Shown here: positions 45,158 through 54,981 of the stretch, piece after piece
Layout of the letters: each line of letters begins with the position of its first letter
Numbering within the stretch: position 1 is the first letter of the stretch
DNA from: Roseobacter insulae
GTDB lineage: Bacteria > Pseudomonadota > Alphaproteobacteria > Rhodobacterales > Rhodobacteraceae
Assembly: GCF_019375555.1 (NCBI RefSeq)
Contig: NZ_JAHXDN010000002.1
Span: 992,001-1,056,000, forward strand
DNA: 64,000 nucleotides
Reading direction: 5' to 3'
Notes under the pieces: model-generated
The model's input: only the letters and a program-made list of their open reading frames with translations
Database searches by the model: none
What the model was told of the DNA's origin: nothing
Position numbers and translations under genes: made by a program

Positions 45158-46216
45158 ATGACCCCATTCGCAATTGCCGGCGTGCAAATGCATGTAAATG
45201 CGTTGCAATCCAACGTCGAAGGGATGATTCACCGACTTGACGTGCTGATGGCGCGCTTCCCGTGGACGCAGATGGTGCTGTTCTCTGAACTGGCACCCTA
45301 TGGCCCGCTTGACCGTTTTGCACAGGCACCGCAGAACGAAGCGCTGGATGTCTTTTGCAAGGCGGCGCGCAAGCATCGTGTCTGGCTTATCCCTGGGTCG
45401 ATGTTTCTGCGCGATCCCGACACCGGGATGGTTTTCAACACCTCCGTTGTGATCAATCCCGAAGGGGAGATCATCCGGCGTTACGCCAAGATGTTCCCGT
45501 TCCGGCCCTATGAAACAGGCATCGCGGCGGGCACCGAATTCTGTGTGTTCGATGTGCCGGACGTGGGTCGTTTTGGTTTGTCGATCTGCTACGACATCTG
45601 GTTCCCCGAAACCACGCGGCAACTCACGGCACAGGGTGTCGAAGTCCTGTTGCACCCGGTCCTGACCGGCACGACGGACCGCGACGCCGAGCTCGCGATT
45701 GCCCGCGCAACGGCGGCGCAGTTCCAATGCTACGTGTTTGACGTCAATGGTCTGGGGGCAGGCGGTGTCGGCAAGTCTTTGGTTGTGGATCCGTCCGCCC
45801 ACGTGCTGCACCAATCTGCCGGGCAGGAGGACATGTTCCCGATCGAGGTGGATCTGTCCACTGTGCGGCGCCAGCGCGAAACCGGCATGAAGGGCCTTGG
45901 CCAGGTGCTCAAGAGCTTCCGTGACCGTTCGGTCGATTTTTCAGTTTATGACCGGAACAGTGGAACCGACGACTACCTCAAAACGTTGGGTCCTCTGGAA
46001 ATACCTCAACAAGGGACACGCGCCGGACTTCACGTGGATGTGCCAGCAGAAAAAGTTCAGGGAGAGCCCGCTTTCAAGGGCATGGCGTTCGACACGCTGA
46101 CCGGTGGCACGTCCCTGCAACCGGCAATGAACACGCAGCTGGCACCGACAACCGAACCAACCCCTCAACCCCTCAAAGTCGAAACGCAGGGGAGCGAAAA
46201 ACAATCCAGCGGGTAA
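45158..46216 (+). CDS. Carbon-nitrogen hydrolase (nitrilase superfamily)
   Basis: 352-residue amidase-type enzyme with the complete triad E44 (FSELAPYG), K111 (RRYAKMFPF) and C144 (SICYDIWFP). The C-terminal 70 residues, Pro/Thr/Gln-rich, extend beyond the usual fold. N-carbamoylputrescine amidohydrolase belongs to this superfamily, which fits the decarboxylase encoded next, but the specificity cannot be read. First gene of the rightward cluster. Confidence 0.9.
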   Translation: MTPFAIAGVQMHVNALQSNVEGMIHRLDVLMARFPWTQMVLFSELAPYGPLDRFAQAPQNEALDVFCKAARKHRVWLIPGSMFLRDPDTGMVFNTSVVINPEGEIIRRYAKMFPFRPYETGIAAGTEFCVFDVPDVGRFGLSICYDIWFPETTRQLTAQGVEVLLHPVLTGTTDRDAELAIARATAAQFQCYVFDVNGLGAGGVGKSLVVDPSAHVLHQSAGQEDMFPIEVDLSTVRRQRETGMKGLGQVLKSFRDRSVDFSVYDRNSGTDDYLKTLGPLEIPQQGTRAGLHVDVPAEKVQGEPAFKGMAFDTLTGGTSLQPAMNTQLAPTTEPTPQPLKVETQGSEKQSSG

Positions 46217-46292
46217 GTCACTGGTTCTGATGGAGCGGTGATTTCCGTTCGCAGGCATTCATGTGGTTTTCTCGCGCAGCGGAGAACGACTA

Positions 46293-49043
46293 ATGCATGC
46301 GATGAACGATTACTCCTCGGCAATACAATTGCGCTCCGACCGGTGGAGTGCGCTGCGCGAAGCGACCAGCGCGCTGACGCGAGACCCAAAACCCAAGCAG
46401 GCGGCGGCGCTCCAGGCAAAAACAGAGGCTCTGTTTAAATCACTGGCGGTAATTGAGCCCTACTGGGCGTTTCCGGGCATGTCGGCTTTTGATCACATGC
46501 GGCGTCAGTTCGAACACAACTCCTTCGATGATCTTGCCTTTGCCGTGGGCCGTGTCACCCGTGCGCTGACAACCGGGGCCTACAGGCGGCGGCACATTCC
46601 GCTGGAACGCGACAGTGTCGATCAGGAAGAGCACGACGACGAAGCGATGTTGCCGCCGGAAGCACGGGCACTGGCCAAACCGTATTTCGAAGTCCTGATC
46701 GTTGATAATGTGAACGAGCATCAGGAACGGTGGCTGCGCAACAATGTGACCCGCATGCGCCGCCCGGAAGATCCGTTTGTTTACGAAGCTGTTGTCGTGC
46801 CCAGCCTCGAGGACGCGCTGGTGGCAGTGCTGTTCAATCACAATATTCAGGCGATTGTCGTGCGCCCCGGCCTCGTTCTGAAGTCCAAGATGGATCAGAG
46901 CATTGTTGCCAGGTATCTCAACCGGGCAGGCGGCCAGGAAGAGATCGACAACATGCTGCCGGAGAACTATGGGCCAGAACTTTGCCGGCTGGTGGCCAAG
47001 GTGCGCCCCGAGCTGGACGCCTACCTGGTTACCGAGCGGTCAGTGGAGGAAATAGCTGGGCTGGATCTGGGTATCTGCCGGCGCGTCTTCTACAATCAGG
47101 AAGATTTCATGGAACTGCATCTCAACATCCTGCGGGGTGTTCAGGCGCGCAACAAAACGCCGTTTTTCACGGCACTGGTGGAGTATTCCAAGCAGCCGAC
47201 GGGTGTCTTTCACGCGATGCCCATCAGTCGTGGTAAATCGATTACGCGGAGCCACTGGATTCAGGACATGGGCGCTTTTTACGGCCCTAATATCTTTCTC
47301 GCCGAAACCTCCGCCACATCCGGCGGGCTGGACAGCCTGCTGGAACCGCACGGCCCGATCAAGGAATCGCAGGAACTGGCGTCACGCGCGTTTGGATCGA
47401 AACAGACGTTTTTTGCCACCAATGGCACCTCGACCTGCAACAAGATCGTGGTGCAGGCACTTGTGCGTCCGGGGGACATCGTGCTGGTCGACCGCGATTG
47501 TCACAAGTCGCACCACTACGGCATGGTACTGGCGGGCGCGCAGGTCTGTTACCTCGACAGCTATCCGCTCAATCAGTATTCGATGTACGGCGCCGTACCT
47601 CTGCGTGAGATCAAGCATCAGTTGCTGAAGCTGAAAGCCGAGGGCAAGCTTGACCGGGTGCGCATGCTGCTTTTGACGAACTGCACCTTCGATGGGCTGG
47701 TCTATAACGTCGAACGGGTTATGGAGGAATGTCTGGCGATCAAGCCGGACCTCATATTCCTGTGGGACGAAGCATGGTTCGCTTTCGCCCGTTTCAACCC
47801 GACCTATCGCCAGCGCACGGCCATGTCCGCCGCCAACAATATGCGCCAAAAGCTCCGCACGGACACGCACCAGCGCATGTATGAGGCGCAGAAAACCATG
47901 CTGGAGGAATGTGACGACGAAAAGCTTCTGGATACGAGGTTGATACCGCCCCCCAACGCGCGGGTAAGGGCCTACGCGACCCAGTCCACGCATAAGACGC
48001 TGACATCCTTGCGACAGGGGTCGATGATTCATGTCAACGATCAGGATTTCAAAGGCGAGGTCGAGCAGGCCTTTCACGAAGCCTATATGACGCACACCTC
48101 CACCTCACCGAATTACCAGATCATCGCCAGCCTGGATGTCGGGCGCCGTCAGGTTGAGCTGGAAGGGTTCGAATTCGTGCAGCGCCAGATCGAGGCGGCC
48201 ATGTCGATGCGTCGCGCGATCATGACGCATCCCCTGTTGTCCAAGTATTTCAAGGTGCTGACGGCGGGTGATATGATCCCGGATCATCACCGCCAGTCGG
48301 GTGTGACCAGCTATTATGACGCGGAACAGGGCTGGACCGATATGTGGGACTGCTGGGAGCAGGATGATTTCGTGCTGGATGCGACCCGGGTGACGCTCGC
48401 GGTGGGCGGTACGGGCTGGGACGGCGACACTTTCAAGACCGACATCCTGATGGATAAATACGGGATCCAGATCAACAAGACATCACGCAACACCGTTCTG
48501 TTCATGACCAACATCGGCACGACGCGATCCTCTGTCGCCTACCTGATCGAGGTGCTGGTCGAAATCGCCAAATCGCTCGATGAACGGCTTGATGATGCCA
48601 GCCGGATGGAACGTCTGTCTTTTGACCGTCGGGTCAAAGGGTTGATGGAGGAATTGCCGCCGCTGCCTGATTTCAGCCGGTTCCACGATGCCTTCCGCCA
48701 GTGCGAAGTGACCGGAGAGGGCGACATCCGTTCTGCCTTCTTCCTCGCCTACAATGAAGAAAAATGCGACTACCTTGATATCAACGGCTCCCTCGGCGAC
48801 GCGCTGAAGGCAGGCGAAGAGGTGGTGTCTGCCAGCTTTATCATTCCCTATCCGCCCGGGTTTCCGATCCTCGTCCCCGGGCAGGTGGTCAGCGAGGAAA
48901 TCCTTGCTTTCATGCTGGCCTTGGATGTCAGCGAAATTCACGGCTACCGGCCCGATCTGGGGCTGAGGGTCTTCACGCAAGAAGCGCTGCAAGCGCTCGT
49001 CGATGCCAAACCCGGCACAAAGCTCGCCCCCGCGGCTGAATAA
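46293..49043 (+). CDS. Large Orn/Lys/Arg-type PLP decarboxylase
   Basis: 916 residues from the ATG at 46293 (GGAGAA about seven bases upstream), larger than the roughly 710-760 residues of enterobacterial inducible decarboxylases. After a long N-terminal part comes a wing-like region (FEVLIVDNVNEHQERWLRNN), then the fold-type-I core: TNGTSTCNKIVVQALVRPGD, DRDCHKSHHYG, FLWDEAWFAF and Schiff-base lysine K568 in STHKTLTSLRQGS. The C-terminal domain is family-typical (SFIIPYPPGFPILVPGQ). It should make a di- or polyamine from a basic amino acid; which one is unknown. Confidence 0.88.
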   Translation: MHAMNDYSSAIQLRSDRWSALREATSALTRDPKPKQAAALQAKTEALFKSLAVIEPYWAFPGMSAFDHMRRQFEHNSFDDLAFAVGRVTRALTTGAYRRRHIPLERDSVDQEEHDDEAMLPPEARALAKPYFEVLIVDNVNEHQERWLRNNVTRMRRPEDPFVYEAVVVPSLEDALVAVLFNHNIQAIVVRPGLVLKSKMDQSIVARYLNRAGGQEEIDNMLPENYGPELCRLVAKVRPELDAYLVTERSVEEIAGLDLGICRRVFYNQEDFMELHLNILRGVQARNKTPFFTALVEYSKQPTGVFHAMPISRGKSITRSHWIQDMGAFYGPNIFLAETSATSGGLDSLLEPHGPIKESQELASRAFGSKQTFFATNGTSTCNKIVVQALVRPGDIVLVDRDCHKSHHYGMVLAGAQVCYLDSYPLNQYSMYGAVPLREIKHQLLKLKAEGKLDRVRMLLLTNCTFDGLVYNVERVMEECLAIKPDLIFLWDEAWFAFARFNPTYRQRTAMSAANNMRQKLRTDTHQRMYEAQKTMLEECDDEKLLDTRLIPPPNARVRAYATQSTHKTLTSLRQGSMIHVNDQDFKGEVEQAFHEAYMTHTSTSPNYQIIASLDVGRRQVELEGFEFVQRQIEAAMSMRRAIMTHPLLSKYFKVLTAGDMIPDHHRQSGVTSYYDAEQGWTDMWDCWEQDDFVLDATRVTLAVGGTGWDGDTFKTDILMDKYGIQINKTSRNTVLFMTNIGTTRSSVAYLIEVLVEIAKSLDERLDDASRMERLSFDRRVKGLMEELPPLPDFSRFHDAFRQCEVTGEGDIRSAFFLAYNEEKCDYLDINGSLGDALKAGEEVVSASFIIPYPPGFPILVPGQVVSEEILAFMLALDVSEIHGYRPDLGLRVFTQEALQALVDAKPGTKLAPAAE

Positions 49044-49066
49044 ACCCAACAGAGAGGACATAATAC

Positions 49067-50527
49067 ATGCCCGCAACGGTTCTGAAGAACATCTCGGAAA
49101 TCCGCCGGTATTTTCACCGAAACGAGGACCCGGTCTATTTCATCTCGGCCACGAATTTCAACCTGCTGGGGTTGGACGAATGGGTGAAGAACTTCAAATA
49201 CATCTGCTACATCGACTGTTATGGCGGCAAGCACCCGAACGTGTTCTGCCCCTCCGAGCAACCGCATGCAGAGTTTCAATCCATCGAGGACATCAACAAC
49301 TACCTGTTGCAGCACAAAGAGGTCATCGACTTCATCAAGCGGCGCGGCGGCAAGCCAAAGTTTGTCTTTCTGATGTTTGACGAGGAAACGGAACGGCTGT
49401 CCAAGGAGCTGGGCGCGGATGTCTGGTTCCCCAAGGCCAAGCTGCGCACCTCGATGGACAACAAGATTGAAACCGTGCGGATCGGCAACAAGGCGGGCGT
49501 GCCATCGGTGCCGAACGTGCTGGCCGAGGTGACGTCTTACGAAGATCTGAAGAAGACATGCGAGAAGGCCGGGATCGGGCATGACCTCGTTTTGCAATCG
49601 GCCTTTGGGGATTCCGGTCATACCACGTTCTTCATTAAGTCCGAGGCCGATTTCCGCCGCCACGAGCACGAGATCATCGGCGAAGGCGAGATCAAGATCA
49701 TGAAGCGCATCGATTGCCGGGGCTCGGCGATCGAAGCCTGTGCGACGAAAGAGGGCACCATCGTGGGCCCGCTGATGACGGAACTGGTCGGGTTCAAGGA
49801 ACTGACACCCTATCGCGGCGGCTGGTGTGGCAATGAAATCCTGTCAACCGCCTTCCCGCCGAAGGTGCGGCAACAGGCGCGCGATCTGACCTTCAAGTTC
49901 GGCGAGCAACTGCGCAAGGAAGGCTACCGTGGGTATTTCGAGCTCGACTTCCTGATCGACAAGAAAACCGGCGATCTGTGGTTGGGCGAGTTGAACCCGC
50001 GCATCACCGGCGCGTCGTCGATGACCAACCACGCGGCCTTTGCCCATGCGGATGCGCCGCTCTTCCTGTTCCACCTGCTGGAGTTTTCGAAGAAGAAGTT
50101 CAATCTGGATGTAGACGAGTTGAACGCCCGCTGGGCCGACAGCGCCAATATCGACAGCTGGTCGCAGATGGTGATCAAGCACACCGAAGACAGTGTCGAT
50201 ATCTGTACGGATAGCCCGGAAACCGGCATCTACCGGATGCTGGAGGACGGCCGCGTTGTTTATGACCGCTTCGATTATCACCGCCGGGCGGTCGAATCCG
50301 AGAACGAGGCGTTTTTCCTGCGCATCCTGCAGCCGGGCGATTATCGCTATGAAGGTGCGGATATCGGCATCCTGGTGACGCGGGGCCGTTCGATGACCAA
50401 GAGTTTCCAGTTGAATGAGCGCGCGAAAAAGTGGATTCACGGCATCAAGCAATCCGTGGCCGCCAAACCGCTGCCAACGGCCACGGCTGGTCCGGAACTG
50501 GCGGATCCGGCGTTCAAAATCCTCTGA
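49067..50527 (+). CDS. ATP-grasp ligase-like protein
   Basis: 486 residues. The central ATP-grasp fold has a glycine-rich flexible loop (QSAFGDSGHTTF, about 178-189) and Mg/ATP ligands E292/D294 and E308, N310 (GELNPRITG). It resembles the biotin-carboxylase/carbamoyl-phosphate-synthetase branch but has no biotin-carboxyl-carrier or other fused domain. Such stand-alone enzymes activate a carboxylate as acyl phosphate and join it to an amine or thiol. It is 23 bases after the decarboxylase gene, so the amine produced there may be the acceptor (inference). Confidence 0.85.
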   Translation: MPATVLKNISEIRRYFHRNEDPVYFISATNFNLLGLDEWVKNFKYICYIDCYGGKHPNVFCPSEQPHAEFQSIEDINNYLLQHKEVIDFIKRRGGKPKFVFLMFDEETERLSKELGADVWFPKAKLRTSMDNKIETVRIGNKAGVPSVPNVLAEVTSYEDLKKTCEKAGIGHDLVLQSAFGDSGHTTFFIKSEADFRRHEHEIIGEGEIKIMKRIDCRGSAIEACATKEGTIVGPLMTELVGFKELTPYRGGWCGNEILSTAFPPKVRQQARDLTFKFGEQLRKEGYRGYFELDFLIDKKTGDLWLGELNPRITGASSMTNHAAFAHADAPLFLFHLLEFSKKKFNLDVDELNARWADSANIDSWSQMVIKHTEDSVDICTDSPETGIYRMLEDGRVVYDRFDYHRRAVESENEAFFLRILQPGDYRYEGADIGILVTRGRSMTKSFQLNERAKKWIHGIKQSVAAKPLPTATAGPELADPAFKIL

Positions 50528-50548
50528 CCCGAAAGGATCGCGCATCCA

Positions 50549-51520
50549 ATGTTATGGCGCGCCGTAAGTGAAGAAACGCCCGGACCGAAATGGTCCGGGC
50601 TTTTCGCCGAATACTGGCCGGACTACAAACGCTGGTGGTTGAAGGAGGGCGACAGCGCCCGCCCGACCTATGCGGAATCCTACCGGGCGCTGAAAGAACA
50701 TATGCCCGAAATCCTGCCGCTCTACGAGGAATTATGCGCCTTGGCGGGCGGTGGCGATCACGCCGCGCGGTTCTTGTCGTTCTATTGCCCGCCGCCGTAT
50801 CTGGCCGGCTGTTCGCAGGCGATATGGACCGGCAAGGAACCGGTCATGGTGCGCAATTATGACTATAACCCGAACGCATTTGACAGTCTCGTGCTGAATA
50901 CAAAATGGCAGGGGCGGCAGGTTATGGGCACATCCGACGGGCTCTGGGGCATGGTTGACGGGGTGAACGATGCTGGTCTTGCAATTTCCCTGACCTTCGG
51001 CGGGCGCAGAATTGTTGGCGACGGCTTCGGTGTGCCGCTGATCCTGCGCTATGTTCTGCAGACCTGTGACACGGCGGAAGAAGCCGGCGAGGTGCTGGCC
51101 CGTGTGCCGACCCACATGAGTTACAATGTGACCGTGCTGGACAAGAAGCGCCATTATCTGACGGCGATGATGGCCCCTGATCGGCCCGCGCTGATCACCC
51201 ATGCCGCGGTGGCGACGAACCATCAGGAAAACGTGGAATGGGTCAGTCACGCGCGCTTCACCGCGACGGTCGAACGCGAGCGGTTTCTGTTGCACCGGCT
51301 CAGACTGCACCGTGACCCGGAAGAGAAATTCATAAGCGCTTTCCTGAAGCCACCTCTTTATTCAACCGCTTTTACCGCCGGGTTTGGCACGCTCTACACG
51401 GCTGTTTACCGGCCCAGACGTCGCCAGATGGAGCTGCGCTGGCCCGGTACGGTCTGGCCCTTGTCGATGAAAGCCTTCGAAGAAGGCCGACGTCAGATTC
51501 TGCTGCCGGGTGCTGCCTGA
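50549..51520 (+). CDS. C45-family (penicillin acyltransferase-like) N-terminal-nucleophile enzyme
   Basis: 323 residues with the autoprocessing site G87-C88 (LAGCSQAIW), after which Cys88 would be the N-terminal nucleophile, and conserved VMVRNYDYNP and GLWGMVDGVNDAGLAISL blocks of acyl-CoA:6-aminopenicillanate acyltransferase relatives. The family hydrolyses or exchanges amide bonds. It is 21 bases after the ATP-grasp gene. No signal peptide, so it acts in the cytoplasm. Confidence 0.88.
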   Translation: MLWRAVSEETPGPKWSGLFAEYWPDYKRWWLKEGDSARPTYAESYRALKEHMPEILPLYEELCALAGGGDHAARFLSFYCPPPYLAGCSQAIWTGKEPVMVRNYDYNPNAFDSLVLNTKWQGRQVMGTSDGLWGMVDGVNDAGLAISLTFGGRRIVGDGFGVPLILRYVLQTCDTAEEAGEVLARVPTHMSYNVTVLDKKRHYLTAMMAPDRPALITHAAVATNHQENVEWVSHARFTATVERERFLLHRLRLHRDPEEKFISAFLKPPLYSTAFTAGFGTLYTAVYRPRRRQMELRWPGTVWPLSMKAFEEGRRQILLPGAA

Positions 51521-51645
51521 GGTTCGCGCGAATGACTATTTTTCTCAACAAAATCAATTTCATTCTCGTTTAAATAGCAGAAGGGGCTTGCCAAATTGTG
51601 CAGCGTCCCAAAGATTGTCGTCAGAAAAAAATAGGGGAGACTACC

Positions 51646-53226
51646 ATGAAAAAGACAACAACTTTGCTGTCGGCTGCGGTGCTGCTGTCAACGACATGCC
51701 TTGCCAGCGCTGAAACGCTGCGGTGGGCCCGTGCGGGCGACAGCCTGACACTGGACCCGCATGCGCAGAACGAAGGGCCGACAACGACGCTGAACCATCA
51801 GATCATGGAACCGCTGGTGCATCGCGATCATGCCGGCACCATCGTGCCCGCACTGGCAACCGAATGGGCGCCATCCGAAGCGGACCCGAATGTCTGGACC
51901 TTCATCCTGCGCGAAGGGGTGACATTCCACGACGGCTCCGCCTTTGACAGCTCGGACGTGAAATTCAGCCTCGAACGCGCGATGACGGAAGACTCCGATT
52001 TCAAGGAACTGCTGGCCTCCGTGTCGGAAATCCGCGCGCCCGATGCCTACACGATCGAAATCGTGACCAATGGTCCAAATCCGATCATGCCCAACAACCT
52101 GACCAACATGTTCATCATGGACAAGGAATGGGCCGAGGCGAACAACGCCGTGAAGGTGCAGGACTACGAGGGTGGCGAAGACACTTTCGCTGCTAAAAAC
52201 GCAAACGGCACGGGCCCTTACAAGCTGATCAGCCGCGAACCTGACGTGAAAACCGTACTGGCGGCCAATGAAAACTACTGGGGTATCGGTGAATTCCCCC
52301 TCGAAGTGACCGAGATCATCTACACGCCTATCCAGAACGCCGCGACCCGTGTGGCGGCCTTGCTCTCGGGCGAAGTTGACTTCATCCAGGACGTGCCGGT
52401 GCAGGACCTTGATCGCGTGGCGGGCACCGATGGCCTTGATGTACGCACGGCCCCGCAAAACCGGGTGATCTTCTTCGGCATGAACGTGGGCGATGAAGAC
52501 CTCGCCAATGACAGCGTTGAAGGCGCCAACCCGCTGGCGGATGTTCGGGTACGCGAAGCGATGAACCTTGCCATCAACCGCGACGCCATCAAGCAGGTGG
52601 TGATGCGGGGCCAGTCGGCACCTGCCGGGATGATCGCGCCGCCCTTCGTGAACGGCTGGGACCAGACGATGGATGCGTCCTCTACCACGGATCTCGACAA
52701 GGCCAAGACACTAATGGCTGACGCAGGGTACGGCGATGGCTTCTCGATCCAGCTTGATTGCCCGAACGATCGCTACATCAACGATGAGGCGATCTGTCAG
52801 GCGGCTGTCGGCATGCTGGCGCAGATCGGGGTCAACGTGAACCTTGATGCCAAGCCCAAGGCGCAACACTTCCCGCTGCTCAGCAACCTGGAGACGGATT
52901 TCTACATGCTGGGCTGGGGCGTGCCGACCTACGATTCCGAATATATCTTCAACTTCCTCGTACACGGTCGTGACGACAAATACGGGTCGTGGAATGCGAC
53001 GCGCTTCACCAATGATGATCTGAACGACAAGATTCAGAGCCTCGCGTCGAACACCGATCTGGAAGCGCGCGATGCCGATATAGCCGCGATCTGGCAGGTG
53101 GTGCAGGATGAGAAGATCTATATCCCCATTCACCACCAGGTGCTGAACTGGGGCATGAAATCCGGGGTCGACACGGTTGTCGAAGCAGAAGATTCGCCCA
53201 AAATCAAGTACTTCAAGCTGAACTGA
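51646..53226 (+). CDS. Peptide-type ABC solute-binding protein, first of a tandem pair
   Basis: 526 residues with a signal peptide (MKKTTTLLSAAVLLSTTCLASA). Family-5 features are LTLDPHAQNEGPTTTLNHQ, LREGVTFHDGSAFDSSDVKFSLERA and CPNDRYINDEAICQ. The ATG at 51646 follows AGGGGAGA. The 125-base gap before it is AT-rich and could carry a promoter. It is a clear paralogue of the next gene. Confidence 0.94.
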   Translation: MKKTTTLLSAAVLLSTTCLASAETLRWARAGDSLTLDPHAQNEGPTTTLNHQIMEPLVHRDHAGTIVPALATEWAPSEADPNVWTFILREGVTFHDGSAFDSSDVKFSLERAMTEDSDFKELLASVSEIRAPDAYTIEIVTNGPNPIMPNNLTNMFIMDKEWAEANNAVKVQDYEGGEDTFAAKNANGTGPYKLISREPDVKTVLAANENYWGIGEFPLEVTEIIYTPIQNAATRVAALLSGEVDFIQDVPVQDLDRVAGTDGLDVRTAPQNRVIFFGMNVGDEDLANDSVEGANPLADVRVREAMNLAINRDAIKQVVMRGQSAPAGMIAPPFVNGWDQTMDASSTTDLDKAKTLMADAGYGDGFSIQLDCPNDRYINDEAICQAAVGMLAQIGVNVNLDAKPKAQHFPLLSNLETDFYMLGWGVPTYDSEYIFNFLVHGRDDKYGSWNATRFTNDDLNDKIQSLASNTDLEARDADIAAIWQVVQDEKIYIPIHHQVLNWGMKSGVDTVVEAEDSPKIKYFKLN

Positions 53227-53253
53227 GCCTGAGACGCTTGTGACATAAAACGG

Positions 53254-53276
53254 CGTGGCCCGATCACCGGGCCGCG
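53254..53276 (+). promoter_or_regulatory. Stem-loop between the two binding-protein genes
   Basis: CGTGGCCCG-ATCAC-CGGGCCGCG: a 9-bp stem with one wobble pair, 28 bases after the first binding-protein stop, without U-tract. Such structures often stabilise an abundant binding-protein message relative to downstream permease genes. Confidence 0.55.
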
Positions 53277-53319
53277 TCGCCACCGCTTTCCCGCATCTCC
53301 TGCTGAAAGGGTTCCTCTT

Positions 53320-54885
53320 ATGCTTCGTCCCATTTCACTCGCCGCCGCCCTGATGGTTTCCGCCTCCGCTCTTGTGGCCGAGGAGTTTCGATGGGCGGAG
53401 ACGACCGACCCGCAAACGATGGACCCGCATGCGGTGAATTCCGCCGCCGTCCTGGGGTTTCTCAATAACGTTTACGAAGGGCTGGTGCGCCGCGGCAAGG
53501 ACATGACTATCGAGCCGGCGTTGGCCACCGCGTGGGAACCCATCGGGGCCGGGGAAGGCTGGCGCTTCACCCTCCGGCAGGGCGTAACCTTCCACGATGG
53601 CAGTACGTTTGACGCGCAGGATGTGCTCTTTTCGTATCAGCGCGCCTCTGATGAAGCCTCCGATACCCGCAGCTGGTTCGCACCGGTCTCCGACGTCAAA
53701 GTGGTCGATGACTACACGGTCGACATCATGACCACGGCGCCGAACCCGATTTTCCCCGACAGCATTGCCAACTGGATGATGATGGATTCAGGCTGGGCCG
53801 AAGCGAATAACGCGGCGCGCCCGGACAAGGACAACGGCAACTTCGCCACTTTGAATGCCAATGGCACCGGTGCTTTCCAATTGACGACGCGAGAGCCGGG
53901 ATTGCGCACGGTGCTGGAGCCCTTCGGTGGCTGGTGGGATGAGGCAGAGCACAACATCACCCGGGCCGAGCTGACCCCGATCCAGAACCCGGCCACGGCG
54001 GTCGCCGCACTGCTGTCGGGCGATGTCGATTTCATCAACCCTGTGCCCATTCAGGACACCGCCCGGCTGGCCGCGAATGATCAGGTGAAGGTCATTCAGG
54101 GCATCGAAGCGCGGGTGATCATGCTGGGCTTTCCACATGAGGCCGAGGCACTGAAATACTCCGCCGAAACCACTGACAGGAATCCCTTTGCCGATGTGCG
54201 GGTCCGGCAGGCGGTTGCCCATGCGATCAATGTGCCCGCCATTTTGCAGACCATCATGCGCGGCAACGCGGAAGAGGTCAGCCAATTGGTCAGCCCGGCA
54301 ATGCGCGGGTTCAGCGCGTCGCTCGCCGCGCGGCCTGCCTTTGACCCCGACAAGGCGCGCGCCCTGCTGGCGGAGGCCGGTTACCCCGAGGGGTTTTCCT
54401 TTGGCCTGAAATGCCCCAATGACCGCTACCTGAACGACGAATCCGTCTGCCAGGCGATCACCGGCATGCTGGCTCAGGTCGGGGTCAGGGCAACGCTGGA
54501 CGCCATGCCGGTGCAGAATTACTGGCCCGAGCTGCGCGCGGACAACTATGATATGTATCTGCTTGGCTGGTCGCCAGGCACATTCGATGCGGAACACCCG
54601 ATCCGTTTTCTGGCCAGCACACCCAACGAGGAAAGGAAGCTTGGGTCGTGGAATTTCGGCGGGTTTTCCAACGCCCGCGTGGATGAGTTGCTGCCAATGG
54701 TCCAATCCGAGATCGACGATGCCAAGCGACAGGCCATGCTTGATGAAAGTGCGAAAATCCTGCAGGACGAAATGGCATATGTACCGCTTTATGTGCAACC
54801 ATTGGTCTGGGGGGCGCAGGCAAATATCGACCTGACCCAGCGCCCGGATAACTTCTTTCTGCTGCGGTGGGTGACGATCAATTGA
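53320..54885 (+). CDS. Peptide-type ABC solute-binding protein, second of a tandem pair
   Basis: 521 residues with a signal peptide (MLRPISLAAALMVSASALVA). It shares long segments with the preceding protein (TMDPHAVNSAAV, LRQGVTFHDGSTFDAQDVLF, KCPNDRYLNDESVCQ), so the pair arose by duplication. Both presumably feed the one permease set that follows. Confidence 0.94.
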   Translation: MLRPISLAAALMVSASALVAEEFRWAETTDPQTMDPHAVNSAAVLGFLNNVYEGLVRRGKDMTIEPALATAWEPIGAGEGWRFTLRQGVTFHDGSTFDAQDVLFSYQRASDEASDTRSWFAPVSDVKVVDDYTVDIMTTAPNPIFPDSIANWMMMDSGWAEANNAARPDKDNGNFATLNANGTGAFQLTTREPGLRTVLEPFGGWWDEAEHNITRAELTPIQNPATAVAALLSGDVDFINPVPIQDTARLAANDQVKVIQGIEARVIMLGFPHEAEALKYSAETTDRNPFADVRVRQAVAHAINVPAILQTIMRGNAEEVSQLVSPAMRGFSASLAARPAFDPDKARALLAEAGYPEGFSFGLKCPNDRYLNDESVCQAITGMLAQVGVRATLDAMPVQNYWPELRADNYDMYLLGWSPGTFDAEHPIRFLASTPNEERKLGSWNFGGFSNARVDELLPMVQSEIDDAKRQAMLDESAKILQDEMAYVPLYVQPLVWGAQANIDLTQRPDNFFLLRWVTIN

Positions 54886-54981
54886 TCCCGTGCCGCACAG
54901 GAACACAGCTTTCCGGCGGCGAGGTTACTTGACCCGCTGTCGATCCCTTGCAACATGGCCTGATCCACAGGAAGGAATACA

